Shown in pieces: positions 54,417 through 64,000 of a DNA stretch of 64,000 bases. Under the pieces are notes generated by a model. It had not been told where the DNA came from. It saw only the letters and a list, made by a program, of their open reading frames with translations, and did not search any database. The position numbers were made by a program, and so were the translations under genes. Positions within the stretch are counted from its first letter, which is position 1; every line of letters begins with the position of its first letter. This stretch comes from Linanthus parryae (Eukaryota > Streptophyta > Magnoliopsida > Ericales > Polemoniaceae), in NCBI GenBank assembly GCA_023055425.1, contig JALGPY010000008.1, positions 10,674,501 through 10,738,500 of the forward strand, read 5' to 3'.

Positions 54417-56058
54417 TCATCCGAAATTCCTCAGATCCTCATTTGAGAAGCAATCTTCATTTTCTCCTGACATGGTTGGAGTTGTCAAGTTCTGTGCTGC
54501 TGATGGTTCTTCACCTCGGTTGTTGATGAACAGCGCGGTAGTGTTGGTTCTTGATAGCTCTTCTAACTCTTGCAACGCCATGAGTGAAGTCTCGTCGATC
54601 ACATTTGGCTTCGCTTCAACTACTGTCGGATGGATTTCTGATTGCTGCAAGCAAAGCAATATCATGAGGATTGCAATAGAATGTGATGATTTAAGCTTAG
54701 ATACTATAAGAACTTACGTTAAATTCAAATCTGTTCTTCGGATCTTCATGCCCCCCTTCTTCAGTTCCAACTTTTGATGCATTCTGACATAAGAGGAAGA
54801 CAAACAACATATGAGTCGCCTAACATATGTTATCCTTAACTAGTTAGCTTAACGGTAATTAAAATTTCTGAAATGAGGAACTCGGAAGACCAGAGAAAAC
54901 CAACTCAAAGATCACTAAACACGAACATGGATGAATGAGAAAACACAATGACAGCCGGTATCCACGCCGTTGCACTTCCTAGGCCGCCCCCTTGGTCTTC
55001 CAGTCGGTATATAGCCACGACTAGGACTATGCATCGCAGCCCCCTCGGGCTTAGGAGGGCGCCCACGTCCCCTCTTCAGCCCACTCTGACCTACCACCTC
55101 CGGTATCCCATCCCCAAGCTTGGGCTTCGGAGGCCGGCCACGGCCCCTTTTGACCCCAGAAGTTGACCCATCATGAGGAAAGACACCCTCCAGTCCATTC
55201 TGACCCACCACCACTGGCACACTAGGCCCATTAGACCCATCACTAGGGTTGTCCTTCCGTGGCCGGCCACGGCCTCTTTTAACCCCAGAAGTGGACCCAT
55301 CTTCGTCTCCGGCGATGGGAGGAGGTACACCCCCAAAAACACACAAATCAGAGGAAGGAGAGAGCATGTAATAGCTATTGTTAGCTGTTTGGAGATGGCC
55401 ACTGTTCTTCATTGCCTCGAGGTGGTGAGTCAACAAGTCCCAGTCAATCGACGACGGCAAATGGGTACTGAAGTTGTCTTCCATGAATTTCCCGATTCTC
55501 CGCCTGTTCGAACCACCCCTCTCTTCCATAGCCTTAATTGCAGCGATTATCATCTGCAATCAACCAATTGGATAATTCACACAAATGATACAGAGGAGCC
55601 GAGCCTCTGTATCATTTGTGTGTATCATTCTCTGTATCCTTACTATAATTGATTTATATCATTTTTTTATTCAATTCAGTTGTTTCAAAATTCTATCAAA
55701 CTAATTAAAAAATATTATATGAACCACTTATAGTAAGGATACAGAGAAGAATACACACAAATGATACAGAGGATCGGAACACCCCAAAACATACAAATCA
55801 GAACAAAGTAAATTTACCCAAATACATGAATGACTCTCAAAATTGGACAGAGATAGGTGGGATTGAATTAGAGCTGGGTTGAAGAATGAGAGAAAGTGAT
55901 TAGGGTTCATGTACCTGAGGGTAATCTGGGTTTTGGCCGTTGTTGGGCATTTCAGCCGGCGGTTCGATCGACACGTCATGATGCTGGCTCTTCCGTGGCC
56001 GGCCACGGCCTCTTTTGACCGCAGGAGTAGACCCATCGCCGACGGGAGGATCTGTCAT
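54417..56058 (-). CDS. AT-hook protein with linker-histone-like (H15) domain, HMGA type, copy A
   Basis: Inferred exons: 56058-55915, 55559-54966, 54783-54718 and 54644-54417, all phase 0, about 343 residues. The start MTDPP is chosen because copy B has the same start with an in-frame stop just before it. Exon 1 has one AT-hook (KRGRGRPRK). The H15 winged-helix domain spans the exon 1/2 junction (NPDYPQ then MIIAAIKAMEERGGSNRRRIG), as in histone H1. Exon 2 has four more hooks (RGRGRPRK, two RGRGRPPK, GRPRGRPRK). Exons 3 and 4 encode an acidic tail. HMGA-like nuclear proteins bind the minor groove of AT-rich DNA and modulate chromatin. The exon 2 donor (GGC|GTGGAT) is weak and may be wrong; without splicing exon 2 would end at 54915. 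Confidence 0.8.
55578..55622. repeat. Perfect 19-bp hairpin in intron 1 of copy A
   Basis: CACACAAATGATACAGAGG and its exact inverted complement are separated by 7 bp (AGCCGAG). A third copy of the same arm lies near 55754-55772, and the neighbouring ATCCTTACTATAA recurs inverted near 55727, so the whole 55578-55780 is a foldback element inside the intron. Confidence 0.85.
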
Positions 56059-56139
56059 TACAGCCGGCGGTACTTCAGTGGACGGCGAATAGTGAGTCGG
56101 AGGAGTGACAGCACAAAGTTGGTGGTTGAACCACACGAA

Positions 56140-56305
56140 TTGCTCCTTCAGATATAACCTCGGTTAACTTTACCGTTGTGAGTTGTGACTGACTTCATTT
56201 TGGGGTGGAATGAAAATTACATAAAAGTTAATGACCTAATTGACAGATATTCCATTTTCAAAAATCATTTATCTTCTCTCTCCCATCCCATTAAACTCAC
56301 TGTTT
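56140..56305. promoter_or_regulatory. 5' flank of copy A
   Basis: No clear TATA box. AT-rich sequence between the gene and the C-rich transposon at 56306. Confidence 0.3.
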
Positions 56306-56951
56306 AGAGCATCTCCAACCCATTGCTTTTTCCCCCTCCCCTCACCTCCCCCTCCCCCTCCCCCTCCCCTCACGGGCCCACAATTTTCCCCCTCCCCCTC
56401 CCCCTTCCCTTACGCCAAACTAACTACTAATCGTCTCCAACCAATTTCTTTCCCCTCCACCCAAAAAATTAATTTGTAATATATATTTAATGATTTAAAA
56501 ATGAATTATTAATACCAAAAAAAGTAAATGAAAAATTGTTTACCAATGTGTATATATATATATATACATATACACACACACAGACATACATACACACAAA
56601 GATAACGATGACTTCTCGTAAATATACTTTCCAACAATTGTGAATACATTATTAGTTTTAAAAAATAAAAAAAAATATTAATCATAATAATAAAATACAT
56701 AATATAATCACAAAATATTAGTATGTGTAATTAAAATGATCAAATATTCAATTCATTAATCATTCCATGTAGGGGGAGGGGGAGGGGATGTCCATGGGAA
56801 AATCCCCCCTAACCATCCCTCACCCAAGGCAAAATTTATCCCCATAGCACCCCCTCCCCCTCCCCCCATGGGGTTGGACATGAACCATATTTTTATACAA
56901 TTTTCCCCTTCCCCCTCCCCCTCCCCCCATGGGGTTGGAGATGCCCTAAGT
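56306..56951. mobile_element. Non-autonomous DNA transposon with C-rich ends (Harbinger-like termini)
   Basis: Left end GAGCATCTCCAACCCATTGC followed by runs of CCCCCTCCCC; right end CCCCATGGGGTTGGAGATGC-CC. The termini are inverted copies. GAGCATCTCCAACC is a common PIF/Harbinger-type MITE end; the flanking bases (TTA / TAA) do not settle the target duplication. The middle is AT-rich with a (TA)/(CA) tract at 56555-56600. Confidence 0.65.
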
Positions 56952-56959
56952 TCTTCAAA

Positions 56960-57020
56960 AGTTTGTTGGTAGAGCGTTTAAAGGCTGCTACATGAGGTCT
57001 TCGTTTCGAACTCAATAGAC
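56960..57020 (+). repeat. tRNA-derived SINE-like head
   Basis: TTGGTAGAGCGTTTAAAGG (A-box type) and GGTCTTCGTTTCGAACTC (B-box type) at tRNA spacing. Weak, and no body recognised. Confidence 0.4.
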
Positions 57021-58150
57021 GATATGTAAGTTTAGAAAAAAATCTTCTCTGTGGAAACTCATGTGTCCTCATATAGGACTTCATCAGGCGTCCTGAACGG
57101 ATTTGCACCCATGTCTTAGCCGCCCTAGCTCGAGTTTTGTCGAGACTGCACAAGCCCAGCCCGAGTTAAGAGCATCGTCAACCCGTTCGTACAAATCAAT
57201 TCGGACTCGGACTGAATTCGGACTATTACATTAACTCAATAGCTTTCTTAAGATACATTAGAATAATAAACATTTTGTAAGAAAAAACAAATTAAGTTGT
57301 TTGAGAACAAAAGTATGATTAAAAACAATTATAACCAAAAGAAAAGTAGAAAAATTCTTTAAAAATTCAATACTTATAAGTAGTGTTTTAGCAAATCAAG
57401 CAATTCGGGCTAACCCATTGTCTAATATTTGCACCCAGTTCGGACGCTAATTACATTCAAGTTGAAAATTTATGTCGAAGCCCATTCAAATTACTGAAAA
57501 TATGTGCCCGGGCCCTATTTTAGTTCAGGTTGTGTTTGGGTTGGTAGGGTTCAACCAGCCTAAGTTGGACCCCTATCTTCTCCATGGCTTCATCTTTCAT
57601 CTTCTGCTTCTTCAACACCACTCCATCAACCACTACCGACTCCAACAGCGGTGTCATCCCCACCTCCGCCAATCACGTCTCCTCCACCGCGACCGACACC
57701 GACATCCATGGCTGAAATTGAGAAATTGATCTACAGCTAGAACTTTATGTTTCCATTGTTTCAAAAATTAAAACCTTTAAATTTACCTATTGGTCTACAA
57801 GAACTAACTAGAATTTTGTGTTTTTTCTTGATCTGTTTGGGATTCTCATTAAATGAAATTGAGAAAGGGAACCTGCAAAATTGGTCCGCCAGACTTGGAT
57901 TTCAATTCGTCAACATTCGTCAAGTTGATTGTTAAAAGTTTGAAATCCAGATCTGGCGAACCAATTTTGCAGATCGCCTTTTGTCAAAATTCGTCATTCA
58001 CTAGAAAGTGATGAATATTGACGGAGGAGACCCTAGGATTGATGGTTATAAGTTGATGAATATTGATGAAATTGGACAAGTTGACATTCGTCGAGATTAG
58101 TTAACAGTCCTCAAGTTAGATTAATATAAGTTGATGAATATTCACAAAAC
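57021..58150. other. Stretch between the two HMGA-like genes
   Basis: No gene supported. A short plus frame from about 57583 (MASSFIFCFF...) is Ser/Thr-rich like exon 1 of the MULE Ulp1 gene, and ATTCGTCA motifs occur at 57905-58090, so it may be a small relic of the same transposon family. An inverted pair CTGCAAAATTGGTCCGCCAG / CTGGCGAACCAATTTTGCAG lies at about 57868 and 57952. Confidence 0.35.
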
Positions 58151-58552
58151 TTGGGCAAGTAATGATAAAATGCATTGTTTGGCTTGCTCTCAGTCAATAT
58201 TGTTTTAATCATATCCGAAACAAGCCATAAGTTGCCTGAGACCTAATAATGCCCTCAGGCCTCAGGCCTCAGGTAACATGATGTCCAAATGACTCAGAAT
58301 GTTACTTAGTTATTAGGTTAAGCTACTTCAAATCCATCCTAAAGTTCCAGATACAGATCCAGAAATTGTAACATGTTTCTGCTCTTGAAGAGTTTGAACA
58401 AAGCATATGCACCTTCCTTTTCTTGTCGCCATGATCAATCCAGCTTCCCCAGACCTTCATAGGTTGTTCCCAAGCCTTTCCTTATCCAAATTTTGATCAT
58501 ATCCTCACTTTTGAGAAGCAATCTTCATTTTTCCCTGACATGGTTGGAGTTC

Positions 58553-61500
58553 TCAATTTCGCGCTGCTGATGGTTCTTCACCTTGGTCGTTGAACGGCGC
58601 GGAAGCATTGGATCTTGCGAACTCTTTTAACTCTTCCAATGCCCTGAGTGCACCCTCGTTATTCACATGTGGCTTCACTTCATCAACTGTATGCTTGATT
58701 CTAAATTGCTGCAAGCAGAAGAAAGATCATAAGGAGGATTGCAATACGATGTGATGATTTCTGCTCAGATGCTATAAGAACTTACCATATATGCAAATCT
58801 GTTCTTGAGATCTTCATATCCCCCTTGTTCAGTTGCAGCGGTTGATGCATTCTGACATAAGAGGAAGACGAACAACACATGAGTTGCTTAACATATGTTT
58901 TTCTTAACTACTAGTTAACAGTAATTAAGGTAGTTCCTGATGAATTCTCTGCTCAGTTACAGGACACTCGGAGTCTGCTAGCTCTCTTCCTGGTCAAGGT
59001 GTCAACAGTGCGGGGCCGGGCGGGTTTGGAGGGGGATTGTGAGAAAGGGGGCGGGTTAAGGGGAAGAAGGCGGGGCGGGTTGAGGGGTTGGGAAACTTGA
59101 ACCCCATTGGTCCCGGGCCCTAAACCCGTGGGCTTGGGGTTGAGGACTTGAGGGGGCCGCGGAACTTGGCTAATATATATTATTATATATTAAATAATTT
59201 TTTTAATATTAATATATAAAAATATATAAAAATTAATAGTATACTAATAAACGGTACCATTTTGGAGGGCGGGGCGGGTCAGTTTGTGTACAAGTCGAAC
59301 CGCACCGGGTTGGGGGCCAAAATGGGGGTTAGGGGGCTGGGCCGGTTCAGGTGTTTGAGTGGGCCGGGTTTGGGTAATTTGGTGCGGGCCGGGCCGTTTT
59401 TAACTTCCTACTAGTTCTATCCTGATACCCTTGTTGTCCCAATTTCACGCACATTATAAAGATCAAATCTGCTGAAAACAGTCATTCTTCAGAACCTGCG
59501 TACAGAACCAACAGAACTACTAATCGTATCCTTTTTCCGGTTATGAATTGGTAAATTGCCATCTCAAGATGAAGTGATGGACAAGGTTTCGGAAATAAGA
59601 AACTTGAAGACCAGAGGAAACAAAGTAAAGATCACAAAACACGAACATGGATGAATGAAATAACACATTGACATGGTGCAGATGAAGTCTAAATGAAGAA
59701 CCAAGAGTAAGCTGGTTTAGGAAAACACATGGATGAATGAGATAACACATTCACATTCACTTGGTTTAGGAAACCAAGTGTTCAAAAAACCGAGCGACCC
59801 GCCCAAACCGGCCGGCCCGAGCCGAACCTACCCAATATATAAAGAGGAATGGTTAAACGATTGATTTCGGGTTCATAAAATTTCAACCCGCACATTATCG
59901 ATCGGTTATGGGTATAAAAATTATTTGGCCGTTTATCCCCAAACCGCCCGCCCAACATAATATCCTCTTATTTATATATATACTTGTAGATATAGAGTTG
60001 TAATCAAACATATTTATCATAATAACCAATTATATAATAATTTAACATAACATAATCATCTGTGATCGCAATAGTGATATCTTCTTGCACAAAAAATTTA
60101 ATAAGTCTTTCATCATATTGACATCTAATATGCAAATCACCCTTAAACATGTAGCTCAAGTCATCGGATACCCCCAAAATGTCCCATGAACATTAATATT
60201 AGGCCGCTTGAAAGAAACGTATTTTTCTAGTAGAAATTATTTTGAAAATTATCTAAGTGAGTAATACTTTTTAATCAATGTTCATTCATCGTTTTCTCAC
60301 TGTTCTATATTTTCTTAATAAATACCCGCCAACCGAGCCGAATCGAGCCGACCGAAATAGTCGGTTAGGTTTGAGTTTAGCGATTTCTTGGGTAGGTTTG
60401 GGTAGCAATTTTTTCAATCCCAGATGGTTGGGTTGGGGGATATATTTAGGTTTTACCCGCCCAAACCGCCCCGCGAACACCCCTAATTCACATGGTGCAG
60501 ATGACGTCTAAATGAAGAACCTTGGTTAAGGAAAACACATGGATGAATGAAAAAACACATTGACATGCTACGAATCACGCCTAAACGAAGAACCTGTTAG
60601 CTGGTTAACAAAAAAATCTAACACATGAGCAATGTTGAGATGAACATATTAAACAGGTGATGACTAAGTTCGTGAATAAATTCGTACCGAACTTGGCCAT
60701 GGATATGCGTACTTCCTAGGCCGGCCCACTGGTCTTCCAGTTCGTATCTGGGACGATGGATACGCGTCCTTCGTAGGCCGGTCCACTGGTCTTCCAGTTC
60801 GCATCCAGGCTGGTGGATATGTGCCCTTCCTAGGCCGGCCCACTGGTCTTCCAGTTCGCATGTAAGACATCGGATATGCGCCTTTCCTAGGCCGGCCCAC
60901 TGGTCTTCTAGTTGGTATCCACGTCCATGGGCGCCCATGTCCCCTCTTCAGCCCACTCTGACCTACCACCTCCGGTCCACTACGCCCCCCGTTGGGAAGA
61001 CCCGTCCAAGGAACAATTGCCTGCGACCTGTACTTCCGTGGCCGGCCACGACCCCTTTTGACCCGATCCTCATCCTCATGTTTGGATTTCCGCGGCCTGC
61101 CACGGCCCCTTTTTACCTCAGAAGCTGACCCCTCCTGAGGTACACTATGCCCGTCACCGTCAGTAAGACCAATCCAAGGAACAATTGCCCGCGACAACCC
61201 ATCAAGAGGGTTGTGCTTCCGTGGCCTGCCGCGGCCTCTTTTAGCCCAATCGTCAAGCTTACGCTTCGGTGGCCGGCCACGGCCCCTTTTGACCCCAGAA
61301 TTTGACCCATCCTGAGAAAACACACCCTTCAGTCCACTCTCACCCTCCACCACACTAGACCCATTAGGCCCATTAGGCCCATTAGGCCCATTATTGGGAT
61401 TTTCCTTCCGTGGCCGGCCACGGCCTCTTTTAACCCCAGAATTGGACCCATCTTCGTCTCCGGTGACCGGAGGAGGAGGATCAAATCTAGGTAGTGAATC

Positions 61501-61991
61501 AGATGTAGCAGAGAGCATGTAATAGCTATTGTTAGCTGTCAAGAGATGGCCACTGTTCTTCATTGCCTCAAGGTAGTGAGTCAACAAGTCCCAGTCGATT
61601 GGTAATTGGGCAGTGAAGTTGTGTTGTATGAATTTCCCGATTGTTCTCTTGTTCGAACCACCCCTCTCTTTCATAACCCTAATCGCAGTGATTATCATCT
61701 GAAATCAATCGATTGGAGAAAAACCCACCAAAACCCACAAATCAGAACGATGAATTTACCCAGATACATATATGAATTTCAAAATTGAAGAAAGAGAGGG
61801 TTTGGTTCATTTACCTCAGGGTAATCTGGGTTTTGGGTGTTGTTGGAGGCGTGAGGCGTTTCAGGCGGTGGTTGGATCGAACCGTCGTGATGCTTGCGCT
61901 TCGGTGGCCGGCCACGGCCTCTCTTGACCGGAGGAGTTGACCAATCGCCGTCGCCGGCGATGGGAGGAGGAGCGAGGGGTGGATCTGTCAT
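58553..61991 (-). CDS. AT-hook protein with linker-histone-like (H15) domain, HMGA type, copy B, expanded hooks
   Basis: Inferred exons: 61991-61815, 61698-60688, 58851-58786 and 58708 to about 58553, all phase 0 with GT-AG borders (donors GAG|GTAAAT, TCG|GTACGA, ATG|GTAAGT), about 469 residues. Exon 1 has one AT-hook; NPDYPE plus MIITAIRVMKERGGSNKRTIG starts the H15 domain; exon 2 then holds five RGRGRP hooks, one degenerate hook (KRGHGRPW) and a 19-residue repeat occurring four times (TGRPVGRPRK type, one copy decayed). Exon 4 matches copy A up to GEEPSAARN, then a 1-base difference shifts the frame into a TGA, removing about 23 residues relative to copy A. Intron 2 is 1.8 kb and holds two hAT-like insertions. 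Confidence 0.82.
58995..59406. mobile_element. hAT-like element in intron 2 of copy B
   Basis: GGTGTCAACAGTGCGGGGCC at the left and GGGCCGGGCCGTTTTTAACT at the right enclose G-rich DNA with an AT-rich core (ATATATTATTATATATT near 59172). Termini are only partly complementary. Confidence 0.5.
59635..59772. repeat. Local ~85-bp repeats in intron 2 of copy B
   Basis: AACACATGGATGAATGA, TAACACATTGACATGGTGC and AGATGAAGTCTAAATGAAGA recur at 59640-59760 and again at 60488-60600, on both sides of the next transposon. The same AACATGGATGAATGAGA segment is found once in copy A (54923-54940). Confidence 0.7.
59773..60485. mobile_element. hAT-like element in intron 2 of copy B
   Basis: 713 bp. The right end CGAACACCCCTA is a good hAT terminus; the left end (CCAAGTGTTC) is mutated. 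Subterminal CCCGCCCAAACCGGCCGG and inverted GGTTTTACCCGCCCAAACC motifs are typical. The inside is AT-rich. Confidence 0.6.
60700..60932 (-). repeat. 57-bp coding minisatellite encoding AT-hooks
   Basis: Four units at 57-bp spacing (each with CTAGGCCGGCCCACTGG or a variant on the plus strand, near 60715, 60772, 60829 and 60886). Each codes for 19 residues with GRPVGRPRK; the second unit from the left has lost two hook residues. Copy A has one such unit. Confidence 0.9.
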
Positions 61992-62029
61992 TTCACACGG
62001 TGGTTCTTCAGTCGATGGAGATTAGCGAG

Positions 62030-63620
62030 ACAGAGCTCCGGCGGTTCTTCAGTAGAAATGATGGAGATGAAAGAGGTAGAAGAAGCAGCAGCTCCGGTGG
62101 GGTGTGTGTGAGCTCAAACGAATGAGGAATCTAACAGTTAAAATTGGCTTTATGTGGAACACTTTTCTTTGAACACAATTTGTACTAAAACCTTCCCCCA
62201 AATGCTTCTTTGTTTTATAACCTTGTCCCAATTCAAAATTGGACATCTATCCTCCATTTGTGAGAGACAAAGTTGTTTGTCTTTTTCCTCGAAGGTTAGA
62301 TTTCCAATTTAGAATTGGGGTGAGGTTAAATGACCAATTGTCCCCTTTTCTTTGTCCATTTTTTCTTTTCTGAGGTAACTTAAATAATAAATAATTTTTG
62401 TAGGAAAAATTATAAATAATTTTTTTTAGAAACAAAATTTTATAAATAAATTTTAATTTACCTTCTTAAAATTATTTTTTATGAACTTCTTAAAATAATT
62501 TTGTGTTTAGATAAGATGAAATGAATGAAATAAATGAATTTGGGTAAGAAATTGAGAAAGTTTGGTAAATAAAGAATCTCTATATGGATGGAGTTAGGCC
62601 CTTCTTTGATAAAATATTACAAATCTGCCAAATATTTATCTTATACATGACACCAAGACGGTAAGTGAATATAAATTATATGCCCGATTTAATAAAGAGC
62701 AAGTGTGTAGTGACATAGAGATATTCGAATTGACGAGGTAAGAATAAGGATGAATGAGGTAGTAGAAGAAGTTGGATGAGGTAGAAGAAGAAGCTGATCT
62801 AGTCTAGTGTGTGAGAGTCAACGAATGATAAATCTAACCGTTAAAACTGGCTTCATTTGGAATAATAACTTTGTCTTTTTTACCTTCGTCCTAATTAACT
62901 TGCTCCTATATTTATTAATTATAATAATAAATTAATTTTAATTTACGTTCCTGAAATTAATTTTTTTTATGAATCTTTTTAAAATAATTTTACAATTTGT
63001 TGAATTGAAATGAAATAAATGAATTTGGGTAAGAAATTGAGAAAATGTTATAAATAAAGTATTAAAGTATCTCTATATGAATGGACCTAGACCCTTCTTT
63101 GATAAAATATTACAATCTGTAAATTATTTACCCAAACCATGACATCAAGACAACACGTAAATATGAATTGTATGCCCGATCTAGTAGTGAGCGTGTGTAG
63201 TGACAGAGAGATATTAGAATTGCTGGAGATTTATGGGAGGGTAAGAATAGGGATGAATGAGGTAGAAGAAGAAGCTGCTCTAGTCTAATGTGTGAGAGCC
63301 AACTAATGATAAATCTAACCGTTCAAACTGGCTTCACGTGGAATAATTATTTTATCTTTTTACTTTCCTCCAAATTAACTTGATCTTATCTTAAATAATT
63401 ATAATAATAATTAAATTTTAATTTACCTTCTTGAAATTAATTTTTGTATGAATCTTTTTAAAACAATTTGATGTTTGGTTTAAATGAAATGAAATAAATG
63501 AATTTGGGTAAGAAATTGTGAAAATGTGATAAATAAAGCATCTCTTTATGCATGGAGCGAGACCCTTCTTTGATAAAATATTACAAATATGCTAATAAAT
63601 GAATTTGAGTAAAAAATGGT
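62030..63620. repeat. 5' flank of copy B repeated about three times, ~480-bp unit
   Basis: Three landmarks recur in the same order: GAGGTAGAAGAAG (62070, 62780, 63260), AAATCTAACCGTTAAAACTG-like (62130, 62830, 63310) and CCCTTCTTTGATAAAATATT (62600, 63090, 63562). The first unit includes part of the exon 1/5'UTR side of copy B and is enlarged by a foldback insert. No long frame lies here. Confidence 0.75.
62195..62345. mobile_element. Small foldback element
   Basis: ACCTTGTCCCAATTCAAAAT and, inverted, GAATTGGGGTGAGGTTAAA form arms around a TTTGTGAGAG centre. Related sequence (CCCCAATTCAAATTGGAAAT) is at 13848-13870 near the MULE, so this is a dispersed family. Confidence 0.5.
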
Positions 63621-63626
63621 GAAAAT

Positions 63627-63995
63627 GTGCTTTTTTGTCTTTTTATAATTTCTGTGGGAATTTGTATGAAAACTGTTCTTAATATAAGTGTTGACATTAA
63701 CATTTTGTGTTGTAATGTCAGGAAATGCTATCATGGTAGCATTTCTGATATCTGGGAACACCAGGTTCAGGAAAGCTTGGGGTATCACTGTTGCTTGATT
63801 GACTCCTATTCACATAAAGCTTTCTGGGAAGGTCAGGTCCGGACATTTTCAGGATACACCCACCAATGTGCCATTTTCAGGATAGACACCTACAACTGCC
63901 AAATGGGTTCACCTTCCAGCATTGCCAGAAGCATGCAAAGGTCAAGGAAAATAGCACAACTCATTAGGAAAGAGCAAAATGATGTCTTCAATTGA
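63627..63995 (+). other. Unrecognised open frame at the right edge
   Basis: 122 codons, stopping at 63995. Its later part (YHGSISDIWEHQVQESLGYH, SYSHKAFWEGQVRTFSGYTH) looks more protein-like than the surrounding AT-rich DNA, and a possible acceptor (TGTAATGTCAG) precedes it at 63713-63723. It may be a terminal exon of a gene, a transposon piece, or chance. I do not recognise it. Confidence 0.25.
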
Positions 63996-64000
63996 AGAAA

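Noticed and set aside
54349..54777. Plus-strand 142-codon frame
   Set aside because: It overlaps exons 3 and 4 of the minus-strand HMGA-like gene, which are conserved in the duplicate copy; this frame is not.
55900..56136. Upstream start of HMGA copy A at 56136
   Set aside because: Copy B has an in-frame stop just before the shared MTDPP start, so the extension is probably 5'UTR.

Overview
The window is nuclear DNA of a flowering plant, most likely a eudicot. It is AT-rich and intron-containing, has TATA-box promoters and large AT-rich intergenic spaces, and carries typical plant transposon lineages (Tat-type Ty3/gypsy, Tekay-like chromovirus, Ty1/copia, plant L1-type LINEs, MULE, hAT, Stowaway-like MITEs). 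Nothing in it fixes the species. All identifications were made by eye from sequence; no search was run.

Layout, left to right. 1-7754: a Tat-lineage Ty3/gypsy retrotransposon on the minus strand, with 5' LTR, primer site, gag-protease, reverse transcriptase, a deletion fusing RNase H to the integrase end, and a long 3' region holding a ~50-bp tandem array; its 3' LTR lies outside the window. It sits in an old minus-strand LINE (7755-10830), which a GT-rich block interrupts. 11845-12987: an intact single-exon F-box/DUF295 gene. About 13950-21240: a MuDR-like DNA transposon with two convergent genes, a shortened transposase N-terminus (plus strand) and a complete three-exon DUF1985-Ulp1 gene (minus strand). 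TTCGTCA-rich arrays lie in the first introns of both. 22990-32700: nested remnants (hAT terminus, chromovirus LTR, degraded copia, a copia-type LTR with primer site). 32735-40132: a non-autonomous LTR element in LTR-internal-LTR-internal-LTR form. 41239-41721: an intact calmodulin-like gene. 42973-47317: a young LINE with a 1412-codon open frame and a 17-bp target-site duplication. 49318-52912: a three-exon purple acid phosphatase gene (PAP29 type) with a frameshift in exon 1 and three small transposons in intron 1. 54417-56058 and 58553-61991: tandemly duplicated four-exon genes for AT-hook proteins with a linker-histone-like domain (HMGA type). Behind the second gene its 5' flank recurs about three times (62030-63620), and an unrecognised frame runs to the right edge.

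The likely host genes are five: F-box/DUF295, CML, PAP29-like and the two HMGA-like paralogs. The rest is mostly mobile DNA and its debris. Striking points are the MuDR-like element with intronic TTCGTCA arrays and a Ulp1 domain whose catalytic Cys position appears to be Ser; five copies of one foldback MITE; the recombined LTR array; and the 57-bp coding minisatellite that multiplied AT-hooks in one HMGA paralog.
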